Positions 16,894 to 26,972 of a stretch of DNA of 64,000 bases are shown here, in pieces. Each line of letters opens with the position of its first letter. The first letter of the stretch is position 1. Below the pieces are notes generated by a model. That model was not told the DNA's origin, did not search any database, and saw nothing but the letters and a program-made list of their open reading frames with translations. The position numbers were made by a program, and so were the translations under genes. Source of the DNA: Pseudidiomarina tainanensis (GTDB lineage: Bacteria; Pseudomonadota; Gammaproteobacteria; Enterobacterales; Alteromonadaceae); assembly GCF_004214835.1 (NCBI RefSeq), contig NZ_PIQJ01000002.1, positions 186,001-250,000 of the forward strand, in the 5' to 3' direction.

Positions 16894-17467
16894 TTTGACC
16901 TGCACCGGATATCGCCACGCGCAACACATACACCACCAAGGTGTCTGAGCGAGCGACAGCCTGACCATTTGCGTCAACAATTTGCAGATGAATACGACGT
17001 TCACCGCGCGCCACATCCATGAGCGTTGCCTGATTACTATCGGCACCTGTCCACGACTTCACGCCATCAACGAATAGTTCATACTGATAGCCTTCTGGCA
17101 GACGTTCTGGCTCCGATTGCCAAAGCACATCGAACTGCCCGTTGTTCGCACGAATCGGCGCCTGATATTCAGGCGAGGTGATAGTCACCGAGAATTCAGT
17201 TGGCACGGCATCGGCTGATGCCGGCCCTGATTGCGCTTGTAAAGCTTGTGGCTGCTCGGTTGGAGTAGCCACAGTTAGTTTCGCGAACTCTGTCACTGGC
17301 GCCGCTTCCACCTCAACTTTCTCAGCACCTTGAACGGGCTGATCGGTATAGGTCACGGTACCATCTGCATTACGTTTTTTGTAAACCTGCGCCGTTGTTG
17401 GATCAACGTGCAGCGCCAAGCCAATTAAAAAAGTTAACAGAATGGCTGCAAGTGCCAGTGGTTTCAT
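16877..17467 (-). CDS. Exported DUF4124-domain protein
   Basis: A 196-residue secreted or periplasmic protein. The signal peptide (about 1-26, ending TTAQ) is followed by the DUF4124 motif VYKKRNADGTVTYTDQP. A low-complexity linker (about 60-90) and an Ig-like beta domain follow (TITSPEYQAP to IHLQIVDANGQ, about 95-170), ending in a Gly-rich tail. Proteins of this kind are commonly encoded between glnA and glnLG in gammaproteobacteria, but the function is not established. It is 29 bases downstream of the glnA stop and overlaps ntrB, so it is probably part of the glnA-ntrBC transcription unit. Confidence 0.85.
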   Translation of the reverse strand: MKPLALAAILLTFLIGLALHVDPTTAQVYKKRNADGTVTYTDQPVQGAEKVEVEAAPVTEFAKLTVATPTEQPQALQAQSGPASADAVPTEFSVTITSPEYQAPIRANNGQFDVLWQSEPERLPEGYQYELFVDGVKSWTGADSNQATLMDVARGERRIHLQIVDANGQAVARSDTLVVYVLRVAISGAGQSGGGA

Positions 17468-17496
17468 TGTTCACGCGCTCCTTAAACGCTATTTCG

Positions 17497-18909
17497 TTAG
17501 ACGCTGTAGTACAGGTCAAACTCAATTGGGTGCGTGGTCATTTTCAGTTTCATCACTTCGTGGTGACGTAACTTAATGTACGCATCAATCATGTCGTCAG
17601 TGAATACGCCGCCGGCAGTTAAGAATTCGCGATCTTTATCCAACGCTTCCAACGCCATTTCTAATGAATGACATACGGTTGGAATTTCTTTCGCTTCTTC
17701 TGCTGGCAAGTCGTATAAGTCTTTATCCATCGCATCGCCAGGGTGGATCTTGTTTTTGATACCGTCAAGACCAGCCATCAACAATGCTGCAAAGCACAAG
17801 TACGGGTTAGCCGCTGGGTCAGGGAAACGTACTTCGATACGACGTGCTTTTGCGCTCGCTACAACCGGAATACGAATTGACGCAGAACGGTTACGTGCTG
17901 AGTAAGCCAACATTACTGGTGCTTCGAAACCTGGGACCAAACGCTTGTACGAGTTGGTGGTTGGGTTACAGAAAGCGTTCAAGGCACGTGCGTGCTTGAT
18001 AATACCGCCAATGTAATACAACGCCATTTCGCTCAAACCGCCGTACTGGTCGCCCGCGAACAAGTTCTTGCCATCTTTGCTGATTGACATGTGAACGTGC
18101 ATACCAGAACCGTTATCGCCAACTAATGGCTTCGGCATAAAGGTTGCTGTCATACCGTATGAGTGTGCCACGTTGTGCACCACATACTTGTAGATTTGAA
18201 TTTCGTCAGCTTTTTTCACCAAGGTGTTGAAGCGAGTTGCCACTTCGTTCTGACCAGCAGTTGCCACTTCATGGTGGTGCGCTTCAACCACTAAGCCCAT
18301 GTCTTCCATCACGGTGCTCATAGTGCTACGAATGTCGTGCGCTGAATCAACTGGTGGTACTGGGAAGTAACCGCCTTTCACACCCGGACGGTGCGCCAAG
18401 TTACCGTCTTTGTATTCTTTACCTGAGTTCCACTTCGCTTCTTCTGCTTCAATTTTGTAGAAGCTACCGCTCATATCGGTGTGGAAACGCACGTCGTTGA
18501 ACAAGAAGAATTCTGGCTCTGGACCAAACAATGCGGTGTCACCAATTCCCATGCTTTGCAAATATTCTTCTGCACGACGCGCAATTGAACGCGGGTCACG
18601 GTCATAACCTTGCATGGTGTCTGGTTCTAAGATGTCACACACGACGTTCATGGTTACTTCGTCAGTGAACGGGTCCAGTACAATTGAGCTGCAGTCAGGC
18701 ATTAACACCATGTCCGACTCATTGATGCCTTTCCAGCCACCAATTGACGAACCGTCAAACATTTTGCCTTCTTCAAAGAACTCTTCGTTAATTTGCGAAA
18801 CCGGGATGGTCACATGCTGTTCTTTACCTTTGGTATCGGTAAAGCGTAAATCCACGAATTTGACATCGTGTTCTTCAATGTAAGCCATAACGTCTTGTGG
18901 TGTTGTCAT
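17497..18909 (-). CDS. glnA: Glutamine synthetase type I
   Basis: A 470-residue GS-I-beta that makes glutamine from glutamate, ammonia and ATP. Landmarks are [18 protein letters not shown] near 50, the metal/glutamate region [21 protein letters not shown] near 210-220 and NRSASIRIP near 340. The adenylylation tyrosine lies in [11 protein letters not shown] near 398, so activity is probably controlled by GlnE. A strong GGAGGATCAC ribosome-binding site precedes the ATG. The leader of about 80 bases follows a sigma-54 promoter with upstream NtrC boxes. Confidence 0.98.
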   Translation of the reverse strand: MTTPQDVMAYIEEHDVKFVDLRFTDTKGKEQHVTIPVSQINEEFFEEGKMFDGSSIGGWKGINESDMVLMPDCSSIVLDPFTDEVTMNVVCDILEPDTMQGYDRDPRSIARRAEEYLQSMGIGDTALFGPEPEFFLFNDVRFHTDMSGSFYKIEAEEAKWNSGKEYKDGNLAHRPGVKGGYFPVPPVDSAHDIRSTMSTVMEDMGLVVEAHHHEVATAGQNEVATRFNTLVKKADEIQIYKYVVHNVAHSYGMTATFMPKPLVGDNGSGMHVHMSISKDGKNLFAGDQYGGLSEMALYYIGGIIKHARALNAFCNPTTNSYKRLVPGFEAPVMLAYSARNRSASIRIPVVASAKARRIEVRFPDPAANPYLCFAALLMAGLDGIKNKIHPGDAMDKDLYDLPAEEAKEIPTVCHSLEMALEALDKDREFLTAGGVFTDDMIDAYIKLRHHEVMKLKMTTHPIEFDLYYSV

Positions 18910-18998
18910 GTGATCCTCCGCGATCGTGCATGTACTTGTTTCAAAAATGAGTATAGCAAGCTTTGATGTTCTTGCTTGCGCCTTTGCACCAAATTAAA

Positions 18999-19013
18999 GC
19001 AAAAACGATGCCA
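18999..19013 (-). promoter_or_regulatory. Sigma-54 promoter of glnA
   Basis: On the minus strand this reads TGGCATCGTTTTTGC, with the invariant GG and GC elements at the required -24/-12 spacing. Initiation would fall near 18988, about 80 bases upstream of the glnA ATG. Confidence 0.85.
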
Positions 19014-19088
19014 AGATTGGATTTGGCTCATTTTTCAATAGGTTACAGTTGTTTATATACGGTTGTGGTGCTGGCTAATGGCTAATTA

Positions 19089-19128
19089 TGCACCATTGTA
19101 GTGCAAATCGATGCACCACGGAAGTGCA
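19089..19128. promoter_or_regulatory. Two NtrC-binding sites upstream of glnA
   Basis: Two 17-bp sites match TGCACY-N5-RGTGCA exactly: TGCACCATTGTAGTGCA (19089-19105) and TGCACCACGGAAGTGCA (19112-19128). Their centres are 23 bp apart and lie about 110-130 bp upstream of the predicted sigma-54 start, the classic enhancer layout for NtrC-P. Confidence 0.9.
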
Positions 19129-19139
19129 AAAGATTAAAA

Positions 19140-19639
19140 GCATTGTTCGTTATTGGTTATTCGTTATTGGTTATTCGTTATTCGGAAAGACCAAAGACCA
19201 AAGAGAAAGAGATAGTGTCTATAATCGACATATTATCAGATACTTTTGAGTCGACACGGTTACAAAGCGGACCTCGTATTCAAAGTACTCTTGATATAGA
19301 GGTGTATCCCTTTTTATTTTTTGTGTTCAGTTGCAGCTTTTCTGCTTCAAAAACACCCCTCTTATTTGTAACAGTAAAGCTGCAACTGAACGCTATTTTT
19401 TATAAGAGACTACATCGATGACCTACCCAAATTAAATGGCCTCTCGACAACGTATTGTTTGGAATTGAGATCTGGAGAATTGAAGTTCTGCTTCTGATTC
19501 TGGTTTGGGCTTTTGGCTTTGGGCTTTGGGGTTTGGGGTTAGCGAACAGGGCGTAGCCCGGACGAACAGCGTAGCGCACGAAGCACGAACTACGCTGTTT
19601 AGGGTTTCGTTTTTCCGAATAACCAATAACGACTAACGA
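19140..19639. repeat. Repeat-rich 0.5 kb spacer with terminal heptad inverted repeats and an internal 16-bp inverted repeat
   Basis: The left side (about 19147-19186) is a run of heptads of the form GTTATTG/GTTATTC ending TTCGG. The right side (about 19613-19643) is the inverse, CCGAATAACCAATAACG followed by GACTAACGATTAACG. Inside, GTTCAGTTGCAGCTTT (19325-19340) and AAAGCTGCAACTGAAC (19376-19391) form a perfect 16-bp inverted repeat around a 35-base loop, followed by TATTTTTT. A low-complexity TTTGGG-rich run and a CGTAGCCCGGACGAAC segment follow near 19500-19570. I see no gene. The short frame at 19101-19421 overlaps an NtrC box and has no protein-like features. Confidence 0.6.
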
Positions 19640-22600
19640 TTAACGTTCTTTAAGCTGTCGGCGCCGGAGGAGCGACGCATACAACAGCGGGATAACGACG
19701 AGTGTTAACGCCGTTGACACCGCGATGCCGAAAATCAAACTCACGGCGAGGCCGTTGAAAATCGGGTCATCGAGGATGAAGAACGCACCCATCATGGCGG
19801 CAATGGCGGTCAAGGTGATTGGTTTGGCGCGCACGACGGCGGCTTCAATCACGGCGGTGTTGAGATCTTTGCCGGCGGCAACTTCCTCGCGGATAAAATC
19901 AACCAGCAAGATCGAGTTCCGCACAATGATACCGGCCAAGGCAATCATGCCAATCATGGAGGTGGCGGTAAATTGCGCACCCAAAAGAGCATGGCCTGGC
20001 ATGATGCCAATCAGCGTCAGCGGGATTGGCGCCATGATCACCAACGGCGTCATGTAGCTACCAAAGTGGCCGACAACGAGCACGTAAATCAGCAACAAGC
20101 CAACGGCGTAGGCTAAGCCCATGTCGCGGAATGTTTCGTAGGTGATTTGCCATTCGCCGTCCCATTTCAGGGCAGTTTCGTTCCAAATGTCCGGCTGCGC
20201 AATAAAGGTTTGCGGCAACGCAATATCGCCTGCGGCGTCGAATAGGCCATAAAGCGGACTATCTAAGTCGCCTGCCATATCTGCTGTCACGTAAACCACA
20301 GGGCGCAAATCTTTGTGGTACACCGGCTGTGCATAAGGGCGTTGCTCACGCTCGATTAACTCCGCAATGGGAATGGCTTGGCCGCTGGTTTGACTGGTTA
20401 CGGTTAAGCTTTCGAGTTGAGCGAGCTGACCTTGCCAATCAGCTGGCAAACGCAACTTCACCGGTACTGGTTGGGTTTGCCCTTCGAGTGCTAAGTAGGT
20501 GACATTCATGCCGCCAAGAGCAGTTTGTAACACCTGCACCACCTGTCCAGCGCTCACGCCAAGTTGGGCTGCGCGTTCACGGTTCACTTCCCAGACTTCT
20601 TCAGTTGCTTCAGCTACTAAGGTACTGTCGATATCGACCACACCTTCAGTGGTGCGCATTTGCGCCAATACGTCGCGGGCACCGAGTTCACGTGCCGCTG
20701 CCGATGGCCCGTAAATTTCTGCCACAATAGGTGCCAACACCGGTGGGCCAGGCGGCACTTCAACAATTTTTAGCGATGCGCCAACGGCTTCCGCAATCGG
20801 AGTCAGCATTGGGCGAATAGCTAAGGCGATTTCATGACTGGCGCGAGCGCGCTCACCCAATTCTGCCAGCGTCACTTGAATATCACCCATGTTGGCCGCT
20901 TGACGCAGATAATATTGGCGCACGAGACCATTGAAGCCGATCGGCGATGCGGTTCCGGCATAGATCTGCGTGCCCACAACTTCTTCCACGTCATCGAGCT
21001 TTTGTGCAAGTTGCATCAGTACCGCGTTGGTGTCTTCTAAGCTACTGCCCTCTGGCATATCGAGCACCAGTTTGATTTCGCTCTTGTTATCAAACGGCAA
21101 CATTTTCATCACCACCGCTTGCACCACCGTAAGGCCCATCATCAGCACAATCAGTGCAATTAAGCCAAAGCCCATGAAGTAGCGACGCTTCCGATGCGTC
21201 AGTAGCGGCTGCATGATGCGATTAAAGAAGTTATGAAGCTTACTGTTTTGCGCTTCCCCTTCATGGTGTTCGTCTTTGAGCAAATGACGTGCTAACCAGG
21301 GCGTTACTGTTAAAGCAATGATTAACGACAGCAACATACCCAATGAAGCATTAATCGGGATAGGGCTCATGTACGGGCCCATCAGGCCGCTGACAAAAGC
21401 CATAGGTAACAACGCCGCGATAACGGTGAAGGTAGCTAAAATGGTTGGGCCGCCAACTTCATCAACAGCCGAAGGAATTGCTGTTTTGAGGGATTTACCC
21501 AGGCCTAAATGACGGTGGATGTTTTCCACCACCACAATGGCATCGTCCACCAAAATACCGATGGAGAAAATCAGCGCGAACAGCGACACGCGGTTTAGGG
21601 TAAAGCCCCACGCCCAGGAGGCGAACAAGGTCATCGCAAGGGTTAATACCACCGCACTGCCGACGACCACAGCTTCGCGTTTACCCAGCGTCAGCAATAC
21701 CAATGCGACGACTGAAATCGTTGCGAAAATCAGTTTTTGAATCAGCTTTGAGGCTTTGTCATCTGCGGTTTGGCCATAGTTACGCGTCACATCAATTGTC
21801 AACTCTGGCGGCAACCATTGCTGCTTTAAGGTGTCGAGGCGCGCGAGAACTTCTTGCGCCACCACCACGGCATTCTCGCCAGCCTTTTTGGTGACTGTCA
21901 GCGTTACCGCTGGCTGCGCTTCACCGCCAGTTGGGCGCGACCAAACATAGCGTGATGGCACCACTGCAGCGCTACTAATTTCGGCGACTTGCTCAAGGCG
22001 CACCGGCTTACCGTCAACGTTGGCAACAATCAGATGCCGCAACGTATGCACGCTATCAATGAAGCTACTCGCTTGCACTGGAATCTGCTGACCTTGTGCC
22101 AAACGGTAACCGGCTTGAGCACTTTGGTTTTGACCAGCCAGCGCTTGACTCACTGCATTGAAATCCAGACCAATGCGGCTCAATGCGGTGTTATCGAGGG
22201 TCACGTTGATTTGCTCAGGCTCCGCGCCAATAACACTCACTTCGCGCACGCCATTCACGTTCTGCAAAGGTTCAACTAACGTGTCGGCGACCGATTTTAA
22301 ATCCAATCCATCAGCGGTGATCGTCAAACCCAAAATCGGTACGTCATCGATACCACGCGCTTTGACTAACGGTTGTGAGAAATTTGGATGACGCACTTGC
22401 CAGCTAGCCAAGCTATCAAACAACTCAACTAACGCTTTGTCTCGCGCCACGCCCACTTCAAATTGCACAGTAACCAAGGCTTGGCCGGGTTGTGACACTG
22501 AATAGATGTGCTCAATACCCTGCATGCGTGCGAAATGTTGTTCCAGTGGCGTTGCTAGTTGGTCTTCGACCTGACTAACTGCGGCACCCGGAAAAGCGAC

Positions 22601-22768
22601 CATGACATCAGCCATGGTCACGTCAATTTGTGGTTCTTCTTCACGCGGCGTGATCAGTGCCGCCATGATGCCTAATACGAGGCCAAAAATTGCTAACAGT
22701 GGTGTGAGCTGCGAGCGTTCACCCCATGCCGCAAATTTACCTGCGATACCAAGGGGTTTATTACTCAT
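19640..22768 (-). CDS. RND-family efflux permease
   Basis: A 1042-residue inner-membrane RND transporter, normal length for the AcrB/HAE class, with 12 expected membrane helices and two large periplasmic loops. Visible landmarks are the N-terminal TPREEEPQIDVTMADVMVAFPGA, the TM4 proton-relay segment SIGILVDDAIVVVENIHRH with two Asp, the following PMAFVSGLMGPYMSPIP stretch and the C-terminal mirror GIIVRNSILLVDFIREE. It overlaps the adaptor gene by 8 bases and so forms a two-gene pump operon. No outer-membrane channel gene is adjacent, so a TolC-like protein encoded elsewhere is implied. The substrate is unknown. Confidence 0.93.
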   Translation of the reverse strand: MSNKPLGIAGKFAAWGERSQLTPLLAIFGLVLGIMAALITPREEEPQIDVTMADVMVAFPGAAVSQVEDQLATPLEQHFARMQGIEHIYSVSQPGQALVTVQFEVGVARDKALVELFDSLASWQVRHPNFSQPLVKARGIDDVPILGLTITADGLDLKSVADTLVEPLQNVNGVREVSVIGAEPEQINVTLDNTALSRIGLDFNAVSQALAGQNQSAQAGYRLAQGQQIPVQASSFIDSVHTLRHLIVANVDGKPVRLEQVAEISSAAVVPSRYVWSRPTGGEAQPAVTLTVTKKAGENAVVVAQEVLARLDTLKQQWLPPELTIDVTRNYGQTADDKASKLIQKLIFATISVVALVLLTLGKREAVVVGSAVVLTLAMTLFASWAWGFTLNRVSLFALIFSIGILVDDAIVVVENIHRHLGLGKSLKTAIPSAVDEVGGPTILATFTVIAALLPMAFVSGLMGPYMSPIPINASLGMLLSLIIALTVTPWLARHLLKDEHHEGEAQNSKLHNFFNRIMQPLLTHRKRRYFMGFGLIALIVLMMGLTVVQAVVMKMLPFDNKSEIKLVLDMPEGSSLEDTNAVLMQLAQKLDDVEEVVGTQIYAGTASPIGFNGLVRQYYLRQAANMGDIQVTLAELGERARASHEIALAIRPMLTPIAEAVGASLKIVEVPPGPPVLAPIVAEIYGPSAAARELGARDVLAQMRTTEGVVDIDSTLVAEATEEVWEVNRERAAQLGVSAGQVVQVLQTALGGMNVTYLALEGQTQPVPVKLRLPADWQGQLAQLESLTVTSQTSGQAIPIAELIEREQRPYAQPVYHKDLRPVVYVTADMAGDLDSPLYGLFDAAGDIALPQTFIAQPDIWNETALKWDGEWQITYETFRDMGLAYAVGLLLIYVLVVGHFGSYMTPLVIMAPIPLTLIGIMPGHALLGAQFTATSMIGMIALAGIIVRNSILLVDFIREEVAAGKDLNTAVIEAAVVRAKPITLTAIAAMMGAFFILDDPIFNGLAVSLIFGIAVSTALTLVVIPLLYASLLRRRQLKER

Positions 22769-23723
22769 AGCTAATCACCTCGCCAGCTTTTAAGCCGCTG
22801 ACCACCTCAACTTGGCCGTTTTGACTTAAACCTAAACGCACAGCGCGCCAGCTTTTGTCTTGCATGCGCACCATGGTGAGTTCGCCTTGGTGATAAATCG
22901 CTGCAGTTGGCACTTGCACCCCTTGGTGCTCGCCAACCTTTACGATTACCGGCTGCCATTGACCCGGCATCAAGCCGCTGTCTTGTGGTAATACAAGGCG
23001 CATGCGCACAGTACTTGATTGACTATGCACCGTTGGGAATACTTGTTGCGAGGTTGGCTCTAAGCCATTCACACGAGCCCACTGATAGGTGGTTGCCGCT
23101 TGGGCATAACGGGCTGGCAGATCCACGTGCAAGCGCAATTCGCTCGGGTCAAAACCAGAGAGTAACGGGGTGCCCGGTTGCACGAGTTCACCCGGCTCGA
23201 CCAAACGTTCGCTGACAATACCGCCGTATGGCGCTTTCACTTCGGTATAACTTAACTGCTCTTGCGCGCGCTCAACTGCGGCACGGGCTGAGCGAAGCTG
23301 TGCTTTGGCATTATCTAAACGCGCCTTGGCACGGTCGCGCTCGGCAACTGGCACCAATTCACGTTCAACTAAGCTGGTAATGCGGTCAAACTCTTGCTGT
23401 TCCGCAACCAATGTCGCTTGTGCCGCAGCCACCTGAGCTTGAGCTTGGGTGAGCATTTGATATTGTTCAACTGAGGTGATGGTCAGAATCGTTGCGCCAG
23501 CCGGCACGTTGTCGCCCACATCAACCAAAACTTTTTCAACTCGGCCAGACACTTGGGCCGATACAGTTGCACTGTTGGTTGACTCTACAAGCCCTTGCAA
23601 ACGCAGGTACTCAGCAATAGTGGTTGGCTGAATTTGGTACTCAGCCGCACTAGCTGAGGTCGCCACACTGGCGGTACTGACAACAAACAGGGCGGCTGCC
23701 CACGCACGCAATGACATATTCAT
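22761..23723 (-). CDS. RND efflux periplasmic adaptor (membrane fusion protein)
   Basis: A 320-residue adaptor with an N-terminal signal peptide (about 1-27, ending SASA). The first lipoyl half-motif ATVSAQVSGRVEKVLVDVGDNVPAG is seen in parts near 50-75, followed by an alpha-hairpin coiled coil (about 90-160, Ala/Gln/Glu rich) and the second half KAPYGGIVSERLVEPGELVQPG. A beta-barrel and membrane-proximal domain follow. The frame has two ATGs (23723 and 23717); the second sits better behind the AGGAG site. It is first in the operon with the RND permease. The 230-base spacer upstream presumably carries its promoter. Confidence 0.92.
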   Translation of the reverse strand: MNMSLRAWAAALFVVSTASVATSASAAEYQIQPTTIAEYLRLQGLVESTNSATVSAQVSGRVEKVLVDVGDNVPAGATILTITSVEQYQMLTQAQAQVAAAQATLVAEQQEFDRITSLVERELVPVAERDRAKARLDNAKAQLRSARAAVERAQEQLSYTEVKAPYGGIVSERLVEPGELVQPGTPLLSGFDPSELRLHVDLPARYAQAATTYQWARVNGLEPTSQQVFPTVHSQSSTVRMRLVLPQDSGLMPGQWQPVIVKVGEHQGVQVPTAAIYHQGELTMVRMQDKSWRAVRLGLSQNGQVEVVSGLKAGEVISYE

Positions 23724-23953
23724 CTCCTTGCCGAATTTTGCTCAGTCAAATTTCGTAAATAGCTAAAATTAACCTAAGTATAGAGCAAAAAACGGCAAGT
23801 GTGGATGATTTATTTCGTGTTTATCTAAAATAACCTGAAAGCTATATTATATAAGGCTTAAAGCCAATTACATGAGGCTGATCCAACAAGATCTATTGTG
23901 TGAGAACCAAGGCTCTGCCAGAATATCGCTTTCTTTGTTAACGAAGCGAGCAC

Positions 23954-25000
23954 ATGTTTCTTTTAATTGTTTTTGCCTTTATTGCCGTTGGTATTTCATT
24001 TTTATGCTCTATTTTAGAGGCGGCACTTCTCTCGATTACCCCTAGTTATGTGGCGCAATTAAAAGAGCAACGGCCCAAGCTGCACGCGAAGTTACAAGAC
24101 TTAAAAACCAATATTGACCGCCCGTTAGCAGCCATTTTAACGCTCAATACAGTGGCGCATACCGCCGGTGCGGCAGGTGTTGGTGCTCAAGTTGGCGTGG
24201 TCTTCGGTGATGGTTATTTAGCGATTGCCTCAGCCGTCATGACGGTGTTGATTTTGGTGCTTTCCGAAATCTTACCGAAAACTATCGGCGCGAAATTCTG
24301 GCGTCAACTCGCGCCGATGCTGCCTGGTATCCTAAATTTCTTGATTATGATTCTACGCCCGTTTATTTGGATGTCGGATCAAATCACCAAACGCATTGGC
24401 GGCGAAGAACATGTGGATGTGCGTTCAGAAATAAAGGCGTTAGCGACTTTAGGTCATGAACAAAAATTGATTGATGCTGATGAGCGTCGAGTCATTGGGA
24501 ACATGCTTGATTTACATACCATTCGCGTCCGCGATGTGATGACGCCGCGCACCGTATGTGAGTCGGTGCGTCCTGACGAAACTATCAGCGAATTTTTATA
24601 TCGCGCCAAATCGATGCCGTATTCACGCTTCCCAGTGATTGATGCTGATGAAGTACCACACGGCATTATCTTGCGTAACGAAGCATTAGAGTCTGACAGT
24701 GACAAGACCATTAATGAACTAGCGCGTGATGTCGAAGTTGTGGCCGAAACCGTCAATGTCGAGCAAGTGATGCGCATGCTACTGGACCAACGCCAGCATA
24801 TGGCCTTGGTATTTGACGAACATGGTACGTGGATGGGTGTCGTCACTTTAGAGGATATTATTGAGACGATTCTCGGCCAACCGATCATGGATGAAACCGA
24901 TACCATCCCGAGCCTACGCCGCTATGCGCAGCAACGTTGGGACAAACGTTTGAAGCAATCAGCGGCGGATGAGAATCACGCCACCAACGAAAAAAACTAG
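23954..25000 (+). CDS. CNNM/CBS-domain membrane protein (HlyC/CorC-like family)
   Basis: A 348-residue protein with an N-terminal DUF21/CNNM membrane domain (about 1-180; SILEAALLSITPSYV, ILTLNTVAHTAGAAG, LSEILPKTIGAKFW) and a pair of CBS domains (about 195-320; VRDVMTPRTVCESV, SRFPVIDADEV, MALVFDEHGTWMGVVTLEDIIE). The C-terminal CorC_HlyC transporter-associated domain found in longer relatives is missing, leaving a polar tail. Members are linked to Mg2+/Co2+ transport or homeostasis. It precedes typA by about 90 bases. Confidence 0.9.
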   Translation: MFLLIVFAFIAVGISFLCSILEAALLSITPSYVAQLKEQRPKLHAKLQDLKTNIDRPLAAILTLNTVAHTAGAAGVGAQVGVVFGDGYLAIASAVMTVLILVLSEILPKTIGAKFWRQLAPMLPGILNFLIMILRPFIWMSDQITKRIGGEEHVDVRSEIKALATLGHEQKLIDADERRVIGNMLDLHTIRVRDVMTPRTVCESVRPDETISEFLYRAKSMPYSRFPVIDADEVPHGIILRNEALESDSDKTINELARDVEVVAETVNVEQVMRMLLDQRQHMALVFDEHGTWMGVVTLEDIIETILGQPIMDETDTIPSLRRYAQQRWDKRLKQSAADENHATNEKN

Positions 25001-25020
25001 CTTGTATAACTGCGCGCGCG

Positions 25021-25026
25021 TATAAT
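25021..25026 (+). promoter_or_regulatory. Probable typA -10 element
   Basis: A perfect TATAAT lies about 63 bases before the typA start. No good -35 is seen at 17 bases, but the GC-rich alternating spacer (TGCGCGCGCG) immediately upstream is distinctive. Direct reading only. Confidence 0.45.
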
Positions 25027-25088
25027 ACGCCGCTATTTTAACCAATGGCGGCTCATCCCGTCTCCTCGTGTTTTTACAGGCTTTATCA

Positions 25089-26927
25089 ATGACAATTCAA
25101 GCGACTGAACTTTCCAAGCTGCGTAATATTGCAATTATTGCGCACGTTGACCATGGCAAAACAACCTTGGTTGATAAACTTCTTCAGCAATCGGGCACTT
25201 TAGAGAGCCGCGGTGGCGTAGAAGAACGCATCATGGACTCCAACGATCTTGAGAAAGAACGTGGCATCACCATTTTGGCGAAGAACACCGCGGTAAATTA
25301 CAAAGACTACCGCATCAACATTCTCGACACGCCAGGACACGCCGATTTCGGTGGTGAAGTAGAGCGCGTATTGTCAATGGCAGACTCAGTATTGTTGGTT
25401 GTTGACGCCGTTGACGGCCCAATGCCACAAACCCGTTTCGTGACCCAAAAAGCGTTCGCGCACGGCTTGAAGCCCATTGTCGTTATCAACAAGATTGACC
25501 GCCCAGGCGCACGTCCTGATTGGGTTATGGACCAAGTATTCGACTTGTTCGATAACTTAGGCGCAACCGACGAACAATTAGATTTCCCAGTGGTTTATGC
25601 TTCTGCATTAAACGGTTGGGCAACTTTGGATTACAACGAACAAACCGACAACATGACGGCGTTGTTCGAAACCATTCTCGAGAAAGTATCACCACCTGAT
25701 GCAGACCGCGACGGTGCGTTGCAAATGCAAATTTCACAGCTTGATTACTCAAGCTACGTGGGCATTATCGGTATCGGCCGAATCAAGCGTGGTACCTTGA
25801 AACTGAACCAGCAGGTTACCATTGTTGGTGCTGACGGCACCAAGCGTAACGGCAAAGTGGGTCAAATTTTTGGTTACTTGGGCCTTGACCGTATCGAAAC
25901 GGACCAAGCAAGCGCTGGCGATATCGTCGCGGTAACCGGTTTGGGCGAATTGAAGATTTCTGACACCGTGTGCGCGGCAGGTACCGTTGAAGCGTTGCCA
26001 GCACTGACTGTTGATGAGCCAACGGTAACGATGACCTTCCAGGTCAACACCTCACCGTTCGCGGGTAAAGAAGGTAAGTTCGTAACTTCTCGTCAGATTC
26101 TTGAGCGTTTGCAGCAAGAATTGAAACACAACGTTGCATTGCGCGTTGAAGAAACCGACAACCCTGACCGTTTCCGTGTGTCTGGTCGTGGTGAATTGCA
26201 CTTAGGCGTATTGATTGAAAACATGCGTCGTGAAGGTTTCGAATTAGCGGTATCACGCCCTGAAGTTATCATGCGTGAAGTGAACGGCGTGAAAGAAGAG
26301 CCGTTTGAAAACTTAACCGTGGACATCGAAGAGCAGCATCAAGGTTCAGTCATGGAAAAACTTGGCTTGCGTAAAGCTGAGATGACCAACATGACTCCAG
26401 ATGGTAAAGGCCGTATCCGTATCGACTTTATCGTACCAAGCCGTGGTTTGATTGGCTTCCAAACTGAATTCATGACGTTGTCGTCAGGTACCGGTTTGAT
26501 GTACCACAGCTTTGACCACTACGGCCCATTTAAAGGCGGTAACATTGGTCAGCGTATCAACGGCGTATTGATTTCAAATGCCCAAGGTAAAGCTTTGGCC
26601 TACGCATTGTTTAACTTGCAAGAGCGCGGTCGCCTGATGATTGGCCACGCTGAAGAAGTATACGAAGGTATGGTGATTGGTATTCACAGCCGTTCAAACG
26701 ACCTGACTGTAAACTGTTTGAAAGGTAAGCAGCTCACCAACATCCGTGCCGCTGGTACCGATGACGCATTATTGTTGACCCCGCCAATTCGTATGTCGCT
26801 TGAGCAAGCGCTTGAGTTTATCGATGACGACGAATTGGTCGAAATCACACCAAAATCAATTCGTATTCGTAAGCGTATGCTCACTGAAAACGAACGTAAA
26901 CGCGCTAGCCGTAGCAAAGACGACTAA
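25089..26927 (+). CDS. typA: Ribosome-associated GTPase TypA/BipA
   Basis: A 612-residue translational GTPase related to EF-G. G1 [10 protein letters not shown] lies near 13-22, the switch I region has EKERGITI, G3 is [13 protein letters not shown]4 NKIDRP and G5 SALNGW. Domains III and V and the unique C-terminal domain follow, ending in a basic tail [11 protein letters not shown]-like. The frame opens upstream at a GTG (25068), but the ATG at 25089 gives the conserved N-terminus [12 protein letters not shown] and has an AGG-type ribosome-binding site. BipA acts in 50S biogenesis and low-temperature or stress growth. It is followed by a strong terminator. Confidence 0.97.
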   Translation: MTIQATELSKLRNIAIIAHVDHGKTTLVDKLLQQSGTLESRGGVEERIMDSNDLEKERGITILAKNTAVNYKDYRINILDTPGHADFGGEVERVLSMADSVLLVVDAVDGPMPQTRFVTQKAFAHGLKPIVVINKIDRPGARPDWVMDQVFDLFDNLGATDEQLDFPVVYASALNGWATLDYNEQTDNMTALFETILEKVSPPDADRDGALQMQISQLDYSSYVGIIGIGRIKRGTLKLNQQVTIVGADGTKRNGKVGQIFGYLGLDRIETDQASAGDIVAVTGLGELKISDTVCAAGTVEALPALTVDEPTVTMTFQVNTSPFAGKEGKFVTSRQILERLQQELKHNVALRVEETDNPDRFRVSGRGELHLGVLIENMRREGFELAVSRPEVIMREVNGVKEEPFENLTVDIEEQHQGSVMEKLGLRKAEMTNMTPDGKGRIRIDFIVPSRGLIGFQTEFMTLSSGTGLMYHSFDHYGPFKGGNIGQRINGVLISNAQGKALAYALFNLQERGRLMIGHAEEVYEGMVIGIHSRSNDLTVNCLKGKQLTNIRAAGTDDALLLTPPIRMSLEQALEFIDDDELVEITPKSIRIRKRMLTENERKRASRSKDD

Positions 26928-26943
26928 GCACTGTTTGCAAGCA

Positions 26944-26972
26944 AAAAGGGCGCCTCAGGAGGCGCCCTTTTC
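26944..26972. terminator. Bidirectional rho-independent terminator
   Basis: The stem GGGCGCCTC/GAGGCGCCC has a 2-base loop, flanked by AAAAA on the left and TTTT on the right. It serves typA from the left and the small lysine-rich gene (stop at 26973) from the right. Confidence 0.92.

Noticed and set aside
16894-17046. N-terminal extension of NtrB
   Set aside because: This part lies in the DUF4124 coding sequence, is Trp/Cys-rich and unlike NtrB; a GTG with a ribosome-binding site at 16893 explains the start.
19101-19421. 106-residue protein-coding gene upstream of glnA
   Set aside because: The frame begins inside an NtrC box, runs through heptad repeats and an inverted repeat, has no ribosome-binding site and no protein-like composition.
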